Assembly: GCF_900005765.1 (NCBI RefSeq)
Contig: NC_041688.1
Coordinates: 1,025,341-1,089,340 of the forward strand
Length of the DNA: 64,000 bases
Source: Plasmodium relictum
Taxonomy: Eukaryota; Apicomplexa; Aconoidasida; Haemosporida; Plasmodiidae
Direction of reading: 5' to 3'
Part shown: in pieces, positions 15,001-24,900 of the stretch
Numbering within the stretch: the first letter of the stretch is position 1
Layout of the letters: every line of letters begins with the position of its first letter
Made by a program: the position numbers and the translations under genes
Notes under the pieces: generated by a model
The model's database searches: none
The model's input: only the letters and a program-made list of their open reading frames with translations
What the model was told of the DNA's origin: nothing

Positions 15001-17810
15001 TTATTGGTGAGCATTTTTTTAAAATAAAGAATATGCTATATGAAAATAAAAATATAACATTTTGTTCAGAAAATCTTCTTTATACAATAAATAGCAAATA
15101 TCCTTTTCAAGGAGATCATAAAGATAATAAAATGCATCTTAATGATGCTATAACAGAAAAAAATGCATCTAATGAATTCTTAATGAAAGAAAATTCAATA
15201 AATAAAAGTCATTGGAAAGTAACAGAGGAAGAAGGTGAAAATGAAGAAAAAAAAAAAAAAAAAAGTAATAATGATACTTTTTATACTATTAATGGTAACT
15301 ATAATGGAGTGATAAAATACATTAATGAAAATGAAATAATAAATAATATTAAAGAAAAAAAGGTTATAGGATATGTATCATACAAATATCAAATAAAAAA
15401 AAATAAAAATAAAAATTATGAAAAGAGAAATAAAATACTAATTCCAAATTTTATAAAAATTTATTTTATTAAATATGATAAGTATAGTTTAAAAAATAAA
15501 AATGAAAGAAATAATGCTTTACATAACACCATATATGAAAAAATATTTAGTGATGTATTAAGAAAAGTAAATTACAGAAAATATGTAAATGTAGAAATGT
15601 TTATAGAATCATTAAAAAATACAAATTACAGTAACGATATTAGTTATTTTAAAAGATTTTTTCATTATTTTATTAATTCTGATAATAATTTATATTTTCC
15701 ATTAGAGACTATATTAACTATACTAGCATTAAGGAGATTATCCTTTCATTTTATAAATTCTCTTTCTTATTTTTTTGATGAAATTCAAAAATACTTTTTA
15801 GATTATAATGGGCTAGGAATAGTTGAATGGGCTTATTTATTAAAATGCTTGCTAAAATCCCAAAATAAATTTATAAAGACCGAAAAAGAAAAAAAAACAA
15901 ATAGAAAAAATACAGAACCATATAAACAAAATAATTTATATGATAATTCGAATTATTCTTCAACAACCTCTACCTATTCTTTACACTCTACAAGTAGAAA
16001 CAATTCTGTTTTTTTTTGTGATAAAGAAAAAAGGAAACAAAAAAAAAATAAAATTAAAAGGAAAATGTTAAATGAAAAGGATTGGTGTTTTTTAAATAAT
16101 TGGAGAAAATGGCACTTATACAATGATAATAAGAACTATTTTTTTCTATATTTATTTTTAAATGATATAGTAATATTTTATGAAGAATACAAAAATTACT
16201 TAAAACAAAAAAATGACAAAATATCATCATTATTTCATCATAATAAAAAGTTTATCAAAGATTCATCATTATTAAATGAAAAAAGTACAAATAAAATAAA
16301 TAAATTATTGGATATAAAAAACACTGTCACAACTTCAGATGATAGTGAAATGAATAGTTTCAATAATATAAAAAATCACTTTCAGAAATCCAGTATAAAT
16401 GTGGAGAATGTCGTTACAAATGATAATAATAATTACATTGTCAACTATCGGTTACATTCTCAAAATAAAAATGTAAAGAATAATTTAAAAGATGAGAAAG
16501 AAAGTAATTTTTTTTCAAGAAAAATTTTTGATTTAAAAAAGAAAAAAAATGAGAATGATTATTCTATACTAAATTTTTATAAAAATAAGGATGTACATAG
16601 CTATTACATGAAAAAGGAAAATGATAAAAGCTTAAGCGAAAGTACAAATAATATATTATATTCAGGCACCTTAAATAGTAAATCATCAGATTTAATAAAA
16701 AGTAAATATAATAATAGAACATCTGTTTATCAATATAATGTATTAAAAAATAAAAAGAGAGATAAATATATTAGATCAAAGGAAAATTTTAAAAGATTTT
16801 TTTCATTAAATAAAAATATCAAAAATATTAAACAAAATATCATAAATACAAAAAACAATTTCTTAAAAAAGTGCAATAATTTAGATACATGCAAATATAA
16901 AATATATGTAAAAGTAAAGAAAATTTTGCATCCTCTTCCTTTAATTAATAATAAAAAACCGAACACCTTTTTGTCATTTCAAATAGTTTTAAATAATTAT
17001 GATTTTTTAAATAAAAATGATGTGTTTCCTTTCCTAATAAATAATAAAAAGAATTATATCATAAATAGAGTTCAAGCAAGAAGTAATATATTTTTTAATG
17101 AATGTTATCCATTATTAAATATTTCAACTATGCTAAAATTACCAAATTACGAGGAATTAAATAACATTTTTAATGTAGATATGAGAAGTGAAGATTTTAA
17201 TTTTTATTTAAAAAATTTATCTATACAAATTTGTATTTATCATGTAATAAATAATTACTTCGTTGATTATAACAAAAATAATAATTATCAAAACAGTTGT
17301 ATTTATTATTCATCATCTAGTGCATTAGAAACACATAAAAATTTCAATATGCTTAATTATACTAAAGAGAAAGAACAAAAGAAAACTTTAATTGCTAATA
17401 CATTAATACCCTTAAGTGCCTTATTAAACAAAAATAAAACAAAAATAAGAGCACCTTTAATTTTTTCTCCATTTTTTACAACAAACAATAATAAAAATTA
17501 TATTGAGATTATTCTTAAATATGATAATAATTCTGAAATTACAAACAAATCATTTTTAGAAAATAATTATAAATGCCTATTAAAAAAGATTGATACAAAA
17601 AATAGCACTTCTCCCGAAATAGTTCATCATAAGAATTTTCTAGGAATTGAAGATAACAAAAAGAAAAAAAGTAAAATTCTTAATGATCTACATGATGTGT
17701 ATACAAAAAACAATTTAAGTAACACTGAACAAGAAGGTAAAAAAGAATTCATAGATTTTTTTAATATTCCTTTACTAAGCTTACCTAAGATACCACCTCC
17801 TATATCTTAA
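3027..17810 (+). CDS. Giant protein (4,927 aa) with C2-like and EF-hand-like segments
   Basis: A single uninterrupted frame with no intron. The first 200 or so residues and many internal stretches are Asn/Lys/Asp-rich low complexity. Between them lie ordered segments with C2-like strand patterns: about residues 574-835 (split by an insertion), 1051-1182, 3400-3550, 3755-4025 (also split) and 4615-4850. The last begins IYVKVKKILHPLP and later reads LIPLSALL, much like the start and end of a C2 fold. Acidic helix-loop-helix stretches resembling degenerate EF hands occur near 1411-1480 (LDDDNYLNKEDFF), 2320-2350 (DHNDNDLFREDF) and 4175-4281 (FLDYNGLGIVEWAYLL). No transmembrane helix or signal peptide was seen. 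Multi-C2 giants in other eukaryotes include centriole/basal-body proteins (C2CD3, CEP120) and ferlins. A centriolar role is only a guess, because membrane helices expected of ferlins are absent. Gene reality is certain; domain calls are by eye. Confidence 0.9.
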   Translation: MENSISESSSSSNDIMLYNVLYAGGEKSQKTLIEMKEVQEENSMVMNNEIKEYEVVNDLVHEKIESLPEVTENLSDSINNILNIDKNVSILKNNKSEDNNNVNDSNNYNSKYEDTQHNNSDYKNSADYNKFTNDNNSLNFNKNRDDNHNINSDIGTNNKSNICNIINTNENVNNIENNELLSLNKYTSECIDNSLTNSTKIKGILSNSAKDEVNFYKNISLNSLYNINSSKINISLLKSKIEKQRLALSDMNQYIVTEKLNNDNTNLRNLSYSEGTILKNHDNYLYNKLYEEDKKYSKNKSFLEKKLVVHSYQNEKYKYLYTEKNENFDNKKKDPHNILSRDIEQDINYDKNKLSDDLFLKLSNNNYKSIIINEETNENASFSNNNNINTNILPLNISQEKKEDNKLKELAGYSEVIDLLNDLESSTKSLKHKFLIDSENFNELKNGISINEYNIINNKNKVYNEINKVDEEYANHKNVTKKEFCENSESNIENDKNKELKENIYYSSNYITHALVSDSESKESKGLSNEHSYKNDILLEKHICDMLNNNYLEYINFKETKKYSNIVKNFRDTTEITLRFSKIDIGKNFQDKLESYEKFYICYCIPVISKIQLNNNDIFKQRSRSLNSSYLNKNKSLANFSLRNKTTISKMEFNDKGIINKNRKMLTKKVFENKYKNKNISKYRNLTERKKTSDIVKENIIYDSFSVESKYINKNYVEFLEDVYHKVHNSILNKNTNISFLLCANLNKKKRKKIDDSVSCILQQKNLNILKLLNLPFVVPKNSEVIGFSEIPFIPTANLKIPIKELIIPNNCFTDFIKGPYVLFYLHLGIFEKTIKKENEIEIVNKKEESGKSLLYNKEDDINIKRHVNSKYDCDINHTEKIGINDIEKNGENRDLIEKHELKITSDDKINYLDEKDQNLGNSEIYYLKEKESNIKLNDDINETKGLSDSLKKAEIINNNLKDEKIDNVGFNEIHKSITDNNEVEESKKNKKENDIKKLTENNFESDYEEELAKGFDESKKYKKDIKNESCSSYIKDKIQIITDENDKNEVLYIYIDKIVNLSKKTFANLLICVRFCKDEKYTYSNFNLKDEKMLDILLNSNKKLCDMQEMFIEVWNYEGGKEEDCIGILKINAKEINENKNIMYLEKYFELTFRFYEDINFMFRIILIRGSKNMYENIKEFCKEYIENNETDVRKFLLNEDTKTNSRFNSTIFEDKLNKSSSFLSINEQYFIYDSANIYDNEYYIYEIQREILKKDIRSSTIVNNIVNKEKYKINIKNNNNRIYNELNGKFKNSINKNNENNKFSNSCDIMIHSGDTNDQYIELLKGINGEIIKNENKIMYVEIESIKEELLICGMNEHTVKLLISDLKNNSIKNKYVLKSYFEEYIDKIYNKWDNLSNKLFIKNKKNMLINDICEYLDNLYLDDDNYLNKEDFFLFFQDVGIVFVDSTVFDELCLLFYDQKKEKIHFSLFASLIIKKGVEELKNMVYGYDVLLKFFEFLYINNITIEYLENELFKIILQRKNYYSEKIRQNISTDILINSNIDCKKPNENLKFFLKEEDNICSCTSLIFLHSIQFILKKFNNSDFTAYDLFFLVKYIIQNQYNYVDSEMYVFVNVIKGIETVNITFFLCLYYIYMNQNNNNNNNHISSNNNRVSVEKFENEKKNSFNSRVFSNDDKNENNSINENTFTNKNSIHKDDKNIYCNNNLYKSKKKKKKENEINRVLHNSENDKEMDFSIQKNFHNSISHLSDDSLYSIEKNKITYSTINNDKENYKYRKNFEKNKEGSSNFYNLNRPNKDNSKFSKKKEKLTISMLKNNECDNKSCITDSNDDSLLQLEHSVNEENGLVKSGNIYKNEKKNKNNYNIISNNFNESNNECISIDKKDNHYEIESSMNNSISSCINDKEYENNINYSNKKNVSDISSKSNKNKNLNYETNVISAYNSNNKKRILIYRKDIKKAVKNSLVILYNRIVSGLINIEYISECLYNYYKVKNMFGSKNKKEIKKKKTGLLRLFDRIGLYTSHNIAKSILKWYKNEIYMNNKENKNSYLSINCFSSFNIIEKRKILNNTINYHINNINRIINKYSLNEEISGNMFSGSVLEHFFILLKERNININTFSKKNIFTYDDFYVEIENLNINFSKNYMRLLFSNLLTYDLTSFNSLNNKLIFFDSLESYWLNWNKLNFEFFSSKMEINNNTENILNRIKDKRRKLATYNKEYEKNSINKINYFSYNDLLVLDNKHSTINKWRSNSVKNIKCYNFFLLPLYSLFFYFSEEELLEGGKLIKYFFLNIFNYEINSLNINDYINKYYSFYDFLQISKDMIFYEYDHNDNDLFREDFLKLIILINNVYLKKKFDTTFKLQNFIQKKTHLFSKNFKNNFNIITRDIISFEKDIVNISKSIYDIYQSIETRNNIILNEEANIINKDELILNFFRKNRYIIKYIREYFYLYVFLNKIMNNKNSNLCFYEKESIIYQKKLKEYHLQKMRNIQDKFDNLENKHMYVGFQSNWRNKLNYFPFLYQEVHICSKEKKYSSKEYIHFVYPYLLLLCDFLKRIIHIYKHEYERCINKLFNLDYQKISNRTFFLYNVENIMARSGSFDSKEWNKIYSFFEIFDIKMSNFFLSLWRILKDNNYILSNKNESIIFNDKSSIWNLISNEGTEKRKMFLRTEDRKEIFIKNFKYYIAFDKVILYDLNEFNQKYMHSYIINDNIFISYMSCLYMRILFNECISTGLNINRLFQNMKTKSSFVNVLSKNFSHIFSHLDIDLFVKKYSFLVDMPSLHLSSYQNFISSSNFIKDLYKQGDFYNDYLRNKLFHFFLNNQNIFMKNYEKVENHHLISCDNLKSILSENGIFLSWAELYDFFQPLNKFCVIYDYKKYQFNKAGKPTPYILKAYINFSNLIMIVEKKYKSNMQKGNDNETQDVYKNEIQNEYKNEIRNKYNNDNNIQFEYNNKIQKKISDIKKAVSKNTWNMSSTNNNNIIKEKKKYINEELNEIKYTKTNKDIYKKDSENIDESYSKYNNLLMLSRNKKKREIILRNNEMSINKEKVTKLKKSICTENCIDHSNKKEEKKNIISRNFSKFSNVNCKLYKTSNGLYYNFSFNNLILENILFFLFLKMSNLMIKQKLKYKQIYFGIKNIREQHIKKKEIENACYFLLNIEKKELNNIIPDDFILYEKDLKNGIYLNIFILKKELQNMFTKFNSPVISIFDFINFFEKKMEQIKFSNYMFTYNFAYEWINYMNIKDEYINKESCRNLLNIFYLENFDQDDNYKENEIIKEKFKIKNEFYEENELHKEIFKNSNAINENEVAQCNNIRNRVENSNSEKNTKENNSNNELITNEQKEQKEDKLYNIIFKEKMIKIFEKHIKGKWKKILLPIFDLKTFYLHDIKILLEEFTGIKKLLWKTKENNQNRNDEKEEGKFSLSYFSCFGANEILIDDILNSERQDLKSDNNKFSDTVHVNYVFEHKFSTIKEKDLISLFEKNKEILNLKLYYNQKKIAEANLHILEFFSVIKSKEKKDHKILCFVSSDDEYREILFLDIDIYYEREKLFSNIPVFETTYKKVNENSKIESYDSNKNNIKISNLNNIIKEKLNHNTKEKSLIMKNVEKQSFKNVSCSNDNYVNKDDNNSKSIYGNERWKENISISEYALEKKEIIPKKNKNDDYILVEDEFFVNNKKCNEKYNDENINSLVSMHGCEYNNKINDDAEESFVPSSCKVESKYYLKDEKRNNKHELEIKSVISNEKKREDNKDSNFVSYVNLTVDRIILPFYLLKDLNNKFSEVKKTDKSEEEIFIAFYIEIYQKIDDEEKEKYELLSSSVPRIVNHNDFVSNDNLHKNDISSISYANYNIKNRNNSCKNDTLKKNDEDNGNNDESKKDIINIDKDQKSSECNNVNDKTNKEEVKITLEKSKNNINNLDINNEKNVNNKESINKSLKIRNNKNKEKKLKLFDKYLNIYNLKIKHNEVIKSKNLYVEGKIIIRALISLNYNSEDLIIGEHFFKIKNMLYENKNITFCSENLLYTINSKYPFQGDHKDNKMHLNDAITEKNASNEFLMKENSINKSHWKVTEEEGENEEKKKKKSNNDTFYTINGNYNGVIKYINENEIINNIKEKKVIGYVSYKYQIKKNKNKNYEKRNKILIPNFIKIYFIKYDKYSLKNKNERNNALHNTIYEKIFSDVLRKVNYRKYVNVEMFIESLKNTNYSNDISYFKRFFHYFINSDNNLYFPLETILTILALRRLSFHFINSLSYFFDEIQKYFLDYNGLGIVEWAYLLKCLLKSQNKFIKTEKEKKTNRKNTEPYKQNNLYDNSNYSSTTSTYSLHSTSRNNSVFFCDKEKRKQKKNKIKRKMLNEKDWCFLNNWRKWHLYNDNKNYFFLYLFLNDIVIFYEEYKNYLKQKNDKISSLFHHNKKFIKDSSLLNEKSTNKINKLLDIKNTVTTSDDSEMNSFNNIKNHFQKSSINVENVVTNDNNNYIVNYRLHSQNKNVKNNLKDEKESNFFSRKIFDLKKKKNENDYSILNFYKNKDVHSYYMKKENDKSLSESTNNILYSGTLNSKSSDLIKSKYNNRTSVYQYNVLKNKKRDKYIRSKENFKRFFSLNKNIKNIKQNIINTKNNFLKKCNNLDTCKYKIYVKVKKILHPLPLINNKKPNTFLSFQIVLNNYDFLNKNDVFPFLINNKKNYIINRVQARSNIFFNECYPLLNISTMLKLPNYEELNNIFNVDMRSEDFNFYLKNLSIQICIYHVINNYFVDYNKNNNYQNSCIYYSSSSALETHKNFNMLNYTKEKEQKKTLIANTLIPLSALLNKNKTKIRAPLIFSPFFTTNNNKNYIEIILKYDNNSEITNKSFLENNYKCLLKKIDTKNSTSPEIVHHKNFLGIEDNKKKKSKILNDLHDVYTKNNLSNTEQEGKKEFIDFFNIPLLSLPKIPPPIS

Positions 17811-17997
17811 TTTTTTTTTTTTCTTAATTTTATAAATTATCATAATTTTTATTTTTTGTTCTTGCCATCTATATCTCTTATTATTATTATTTTATTTACA
17901 ATTTATAAAAGCTACTATTATTGTTTTTTGTTTTATTTAAGAACACTTGTTTTATTTTATTCATTTTACTGTTATTTTACAGAATTTTTTATATATA

Positions 17998-18039
<42 letters not shown>

Positions 18040-18915
18040 CTTAATTTTTAACTATATATTATATATATATACATATATTTTTTTTTTTTTTTGTTTACAT
18101 AATCTTGTTTTTTCCAAAAATTCTGAATTTAAAAATTTAAATCTGAATGAAATTTTGTTAAAGTAATTATCAATTATCTTCATTTTATTTTATTTTTTTT
18201 TAAATTGTTAAAAATATTTCATATTTTCTAGAGTAAAATAAAGAAAAAATTATCTTTTTGTAAACTAAATAATATTTCCATTAAAAAAAATTCAACATAC
18301 TTTAATTATTTAAAAATTATATATTAGAATATATTCCATATTAATAAATTAGTATATAAAAAATTTTCAATAAGGTATATTATTGTTACAAGTTTAAATT
18401 ACAAAATTTTTTAAAATTTTAATTTTTGAATTTTAAAAATAAATAAATAAATATATATATATATATATATATATGACAAAACATATCGAATAAATTAAAA
18501 AAAAATATATTTTTTTTTTATAATTTAACATTATATTTCTTTTAATTATATCTATTTAATTGTACATATTTAATTATATTTAATTATATTTTATATTATA
18601 ATTTATTATTATATTTGTATTTTTACTATATTTCATCTTATTATATTTTACTTTTACTTTTCTTTAATATTTTAAACATATTTATATTTTGTAATTTAAA
18701 AAAAATTTAATTATATAATTTATTTTTCTGTTAAATTATATTTTTAATAACAAAAAATTTTTTTTTCTTTTATAATATTTTAAGTTATGTATATTATTAA
18801 TTTTATTATATATTTATATTTATTTTTTCTTTAATAATATAGTTTCATTATTTTTGTAATTTTTTTTATATTTTAATTTTTTTTTTTTTATTCATCTATT
18901 AATATTTTACACATT
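17811..18915. other. Convergent intergenic spacer
   Basis: About 1.1 kb between two convergent giant genes. It contains an (AT)n run at about 18001-18037 and another at about 18452-18474, plus many T tracts. No coding sequence or RNA gene is visible. It presumably carries both 3' UTRs and polyadenylation signals. Confidence 0.6.
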
Positions 18916-21900
18916 TTATTTTTTATTTTTCCAGGTGTTCTTATAATTTCCTTGATATTTTTTTGAATTTCTATCTTTAAAATATTGTTTTGTCGTTTTA
19001 TAATCTAAATAATTATTTCTTTTATAAAAATAGTTATCCCTATTATTATATTTGGAATCTATTTGTCTGTAAGTTTGTTCACATATATTATCTTTATTTA
19101 TATTTTTTTTGAATTTGCTATTTTGTATAACTTTATTTTCATTATATTTATCATCGGCATACTTCTCATATGTATAATTGTTTTTATTTTCGTTAATTAT
19201 TTTTTGATTGTTTATTTCACTGGAATTATGTATATTTTTTGAAGAAAACGAAGAGATTCTAGTATCGTCTCTTAAAATACTTGGTGATTTATATTTGTTT
19301 AAATCAATGGAATCATTTTTATTTTTTTTTAAAAAAGAATTATGTTTTACTCCAGAGAATGATAAACCACTATATCTATCATCATAACGATAACCATTAT
19401 ATTTTCTATTATATGATCCATATTTATCAGCATTTATATTTCTTACACCATTTACAATTTTGTTTGATCTATCATATGATTCCTTTGAAATACTTTTTCT
19501 TTTTTTTTCTGTATAAACTAAAAACCCTTTTCTTTTATAACTATATTCTTCAGAATTTATTTTATTACCATTATACCTTTCATCTAATTTATTCGTATAC
19601 TTTTTTGAAGGGTTTTTATTTGAATCATAATAATTTTCTTTATTCTTCATTGATTTTTTATTGCTATTTTCGTTTTCATTTATTATGTTTCTATTATATT
19701 CCTTTTCATTATTTCTTTTCATTAATTTGTTTTCTGAGAAATTTTCTTTCCTTCTTTTATTTGATGAATAATCAAATGAATCATTGTAATCATTTTCATA
19801 CTTTGAAATATCCTCATATTTTCTTTTGATTAATTCTTTTTTATCTGAAAAAATACTATTATTTCTTATAACCGATGGAGATACAAGTATCTCCTCTTTA
19901 CTTACTTTTTTTTCGTCATAATTTTTTCTAAAATTATAAAAATCTTTTCTATCAACATAACTATTCTTATCATTATAATAGTTTTTATCTTCGTAGTATC
20001 TCTTTTTTTCATCATAATTTTTTTTGTTATCACAATATTTATCATAATTTTTATCATTATAGTAGTAGTAATTTTTTTTATCATCATAATTTTTTTTGTT
20101 ATTACAATATTTATCATAATTTTTATCATTATCGTAATAATTTTTCTTATATTCATATTTTTTATCATAATACTTATTTTTATAATCAGAATTGTTTCTG
20201 TAATCATATTTTTTATCAAATTGACTTTTTCTGTCACAATAACTACTGCTACTATCATAATAACTATTTTTTTCATTGTAATAATTCCTATCTTCTTCAT
20301 ATTTCAATTTAAAATTTTCATAATTATTACTTTTTCTTAAGTTATAATTTTTGTCTTCGTATTTATTTCTTATACTTTCTTTCTTATGTCTTTTATCATC
20401 ATAATTATCTTTATTGCTATTGTAATATGTATAATTATTTGATGATAAATTATCACTGAATTTCATTTCGTTGTGATGATCATAATTTTTTATACTATTT
20501 AAATCCGATGATTTTCTATAATACTTATTATTATTTGATTTATTGGTTTTTTTTTTGTTAAAATTATTAAACATACTTACGGAATTCTCACGATTCCTAT
20601 TGCTTCCGGTTTCTTCATATTCCCTTATTTTTTTTTCTTTTTCTTGCTTACTGTAATGGTTTCTACTTAGTAACTGTTTGTTTTTAATATTATTTATAGA
20701 AAGATTATATGAAGTGTACTTTTTATGAACAAGTGGTTTTTTAAAAGATTCATAATTGTTATTCTTGGTACCATACTTTTTATTATCATAACTACGCGAA
20801 TTTTTAAAATAAGAATATTTTTTAACTTTTTTATAATTATTTTTCTTTTCTATACTAACAGATTTAGTAAAATATTTTTTATTTTTGTAAGTTAGAGGAT
20901 TATAAAAATTTCTTCTATTAAAAGATATATTTTTACTGTTATACGAGTTTACTTTATTTTTTTTTAAAAATTTGTCTTTATAATCAAAATATGTTTTTGT
21001 TTCTTTTTTGTTTCTTTTTTCTATATTTTGTTCCTTCATTTTTTGAACTGTTTCTTTCATATCATCAGGTATATGTTCTTCATTATGACAGTGAACACAA
21101 TCAAACGAAGCTCTTTTACATAAACCTTTCATATTTTCTTGACATGGTGAGCAAATACCTTTATAATGTAATAATTTAGATGGGTGATATGGTGAATTAA
21201 TATCTTCATGATCTCTATCATGGCAGTTTACACAATTATTTTTTTTTAAGCATCCATTTTTTCCTGAAAAATAAAAAGCACATGGATGGCAAACACCTCT
21301 TTCATGTGCATCTCTTTCTTTATATCCGGTTTGTTTTGCGTATACGAATTCTTTTTTTTCATCTAATTTATCTTTATTATCTTCGTTAATTTCAGTTTTT
21401 TCTAATACTTCCTGTTTATTTTTCTTTTTTTCTTTTTCTTTTTCTTCTTCGGATTCATCATTATCTTCTATTTTTTCATCATATATATCATTTTTTTCTT
21501 TTTTCTCATTGTTATAATCATCAGTTTCTTTTTTATCATCTCTGCCATCTTCTTTAAATCTATCAGATTCCTCTTTTGTAGATTTTTCCTTTATTTCCTT
21601 TTCAGTTATATTATTTTCCTCAAATTCTTTTCTATGTGAATCATAATGACAATAAACACAAGTATGCATAGGTCTTGTACACTCACCTTTGAAATAACTA
21701 GAACATGGCACACATAATTTTTTTATATGTAAAAAGCGGGAAGGATGAAATATACTATGAGGATTTCTATGATCTTCGTGATGGCAATTTAAGCAATTTT
21801 TTCCATTCAGGCATCCTGAAAAACCAACAAAATAATAAACACATGGATGACAAGCGCCTTTTTCATGTCTACTTAGGTTTTTACTAAAATCATTTAAATT

Positions 21901-24900
21901 AATTCCTTGTTTTCTTTGCAATTTATACATTTCTTGCATTCTTTTTGCTCTTAATTTATTAAATTCCTCTTCTTGCTCTTTATCTGAATCATGATCTTTG
22001 TCTATTTTATCATTCTTCTCCTTATCTATTTTTTCTTCTCTATTCTTATCTGATTTTTCTTTCTTTTTATGATTTCTTTCATCCGTTTCATTATGTATAT
22101 TTTTTATTTCATCTTTGCTATCATTTAAGCTATGTAGTTCATTTTTCATATCATCAGTTGCAAATTTGTCAGGTGCATTTTTCGCAGAATTTCCACAGAA
22201 ACCATTTATAGAATTTAAATTATCAGAATTTTCATCTTTATCTTCCATTTCATTGGAAGATAAACTATTTGAGTAAGAGCATACAGTCAATTCTTTTTTT
22301 TCATTTGCTGATTCCCCTTTTAGAGAATTTTTTTCCTCATTCCTCATCTTTTCTTTCTCATTTTCAGAATTATCATCTATTAATTTTTTTTCTTTATTTT
22401 CAATATTAATATATTCTTTATTTTTTAATTTGTTTTTACCATTTCTTACATTTCTTTTTTTTAACCAAACTTCGTCTTCAGAAATATATTCATTATTATG
22501 TTCTGATTTTATTTCATCTCTTTCTTTTATTTTTTCATTAGTGGATGAGTTAGTTTCTTTTAATTCTCTGTTAATACTTCCTTCTTCCAAATTGCAATTT
22601 TTTGAATTTCTTTGAGAATCTCTTGTACTTTCCTTGTTACTATTTAATTCCCTTTTATATAATTTTTTCTCATCTTTTTCACAACTTAGAACTCTATTCC
22701 TTGAATAGTTACTTAGACTTCTTTTATTTTCATTAATTTCAAACTCGCATATTTTTGAAAAATTACTCATACTTCTTTCACTATTACTTTTTCTTGTTCT
22801 ATCGCTTTTTGAAAAATTACTTATGCTTTTTTCTAAACTTTTTTTCCCCTCTTTACTTATTTCTTTTAAGACCTCTTTTCTATGAGTTTCTTCATGACAA
22901 TATGCGCATTCATGTGGCTTTCTTGGAATTTTTGATTTTCTATGTTCACATATTCCTTTAAAAAAATCATTACAAGGTTTACATAATTTCATCTTATGGA
23001 GAACTTTATAATGACATTGTTCTCCTTTATGATCTCTATGACTTTCATGATGACAATTCCTGCAATATATAGAATAATTACAACCATTAGAAAAATAAAA
23101 TGAGCATGGAACACACTTTTGTTTGTTATGTTCTTCTATTGTAAAAAAACCAGTCAATTCTCCAAGCATCATTTTTTTTTTCCTATAGTTGTCATCTAAT
23201 AAATGATGCATGCTATTTTTTGGTCTAGGAGCTTCGTGGTTCTCTACGGTATTAATAATTTTTATTTTATTATTTGTTTTTATTTCTGTATCTCTTACAC
23301 ATTCTTCATTATCATAATCATCCAATAATATATTACTTTTATTATTCAATTGAATATCCATAGTGGCATAATTTGTGCACGCATTCAAAGTTTTTTCAAA
23401 ATATTTTCCTTCATTTTCATTACAAGGATTTTTTTCAGTGTTAGTTGAACCACTTCCACTATAATAACCTTCATTATTACTATATTTATTTTGTTGCTTG
23501 TCTTTTTCATAAAGAAAATTATTTTCTTGATCTTTTAAAGATATATTATTTTGTAATGATGCCATGGATATATTATCAGAAGCAATATTTTTATCATCTA
23601 CTATAGTTGCTTCGTTTATTTTTTTTTCTTCTGTTTCTTCAACTTTTTTAATTGAATTGCCATAGCGATGTTTTGAAGCTTTGCTTTTTTCTTTATCTAG
23701 AGATGTATGGCTTCTTTTTTTTATAGTCTTATTTTTGTAATGATCCCCCGATAATTTATCTGATTTTTCTTTTTTTTTTTTTCCATAGCGTAATTTATAT
23801 GAAATAATATTATCATAATAACTTTTGTTATGTGTATTAGAACTATGCTTACTACTACTGTAATTTTTTTTACCATTTAAAAGCACTGTAGAGTGTTTAT
23901 TATGTTTCTCTCTTTGTGATTTCGTATTATTATCTTCAGAGTGCTTATTATCACACCTATATTTTTCATATTTCTCTTCTTTATTATTATTAATTTTAAA
24001 ACTCTTTTCATCTTCATGTTTTCCAGAAAATTTTTCCTTTTTTTCTTTTTTAACATGAACATTTTTTCCTTTCTCCTTTTTTTTATAATTTTCTTTTATT
24101 TCATAATCATCCATTTTATTTTTATTTTTATCTGCATTACTTATAAAATTATTGTTATTTTTATATATGCTATTACTTTTGAAGCTACGTGAATTAAAAC
24201 TGTCACTTTTTGAATAAGAATATTTTTTATTATATTCATATAGATTTTTTTTCTGCCATTTTCTTTCTCTTATACTACTAAAATCTTTATGAGATATTCT
24301 TTTTCTCTTTTCATCTATTTTCTTACTATTGTTTTCATTTTCATTTTCTATATTTTTTTGTTCTTTTGGATCACTAAATTCTTTTTTTAAAGAATATATA
24401 CACTTATCTAAGATATTTTTTGCCTTTATATCATAAGATATATGATCAGACTCATGACAATAAATACTATTATTGTCACATACACAATTATTATCATTTA
24501 TGTATGGGCAAACAAAACATAAGTTATTTTCGTGTAAATAACTTAAAATAAACAAGTTTGAATTTTTTTTTTTATGTATCTCATTATGACAATTATTACA
24601 ATCCTTTAGACATATATGATTATATAGAAAATGATTTACACAAGGTTTTTTATTGTTTTCAGAACACTCAATACATGTATCAAATGACTTATCATTATTA
24701 TCTATATCGTTATTTTCAAAAATATCCATTAAATCCTTATCAAAAATATTTAAATTCTTCTCATTTTTTTTATCATCATTTAAACTTAATAAAAGATCTT
24801 TTGTTACAACATCAGTATATTCTTTTTTTTTATATAAATGATTTAAAATATCGTAATATTTCTTTTTTAAATTTTTAGGTAAATGATCAATTGAATGACA

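Noticed and set aside
19281-19829. 182-codon plus-strand open frame within the zinc-finger protein gene
   Set aside because: Antisense shadow of the Tyr/Asn/Lys-rich tail; His/Tyr/Phe-rich with no family pattern.
19902-20300. 132-codon minus-strand frame with Ile/Met/Lys repeats
   Set aside because: Alternative frame of the tandem Tyr/Asn/Lys repeat in the same gene.
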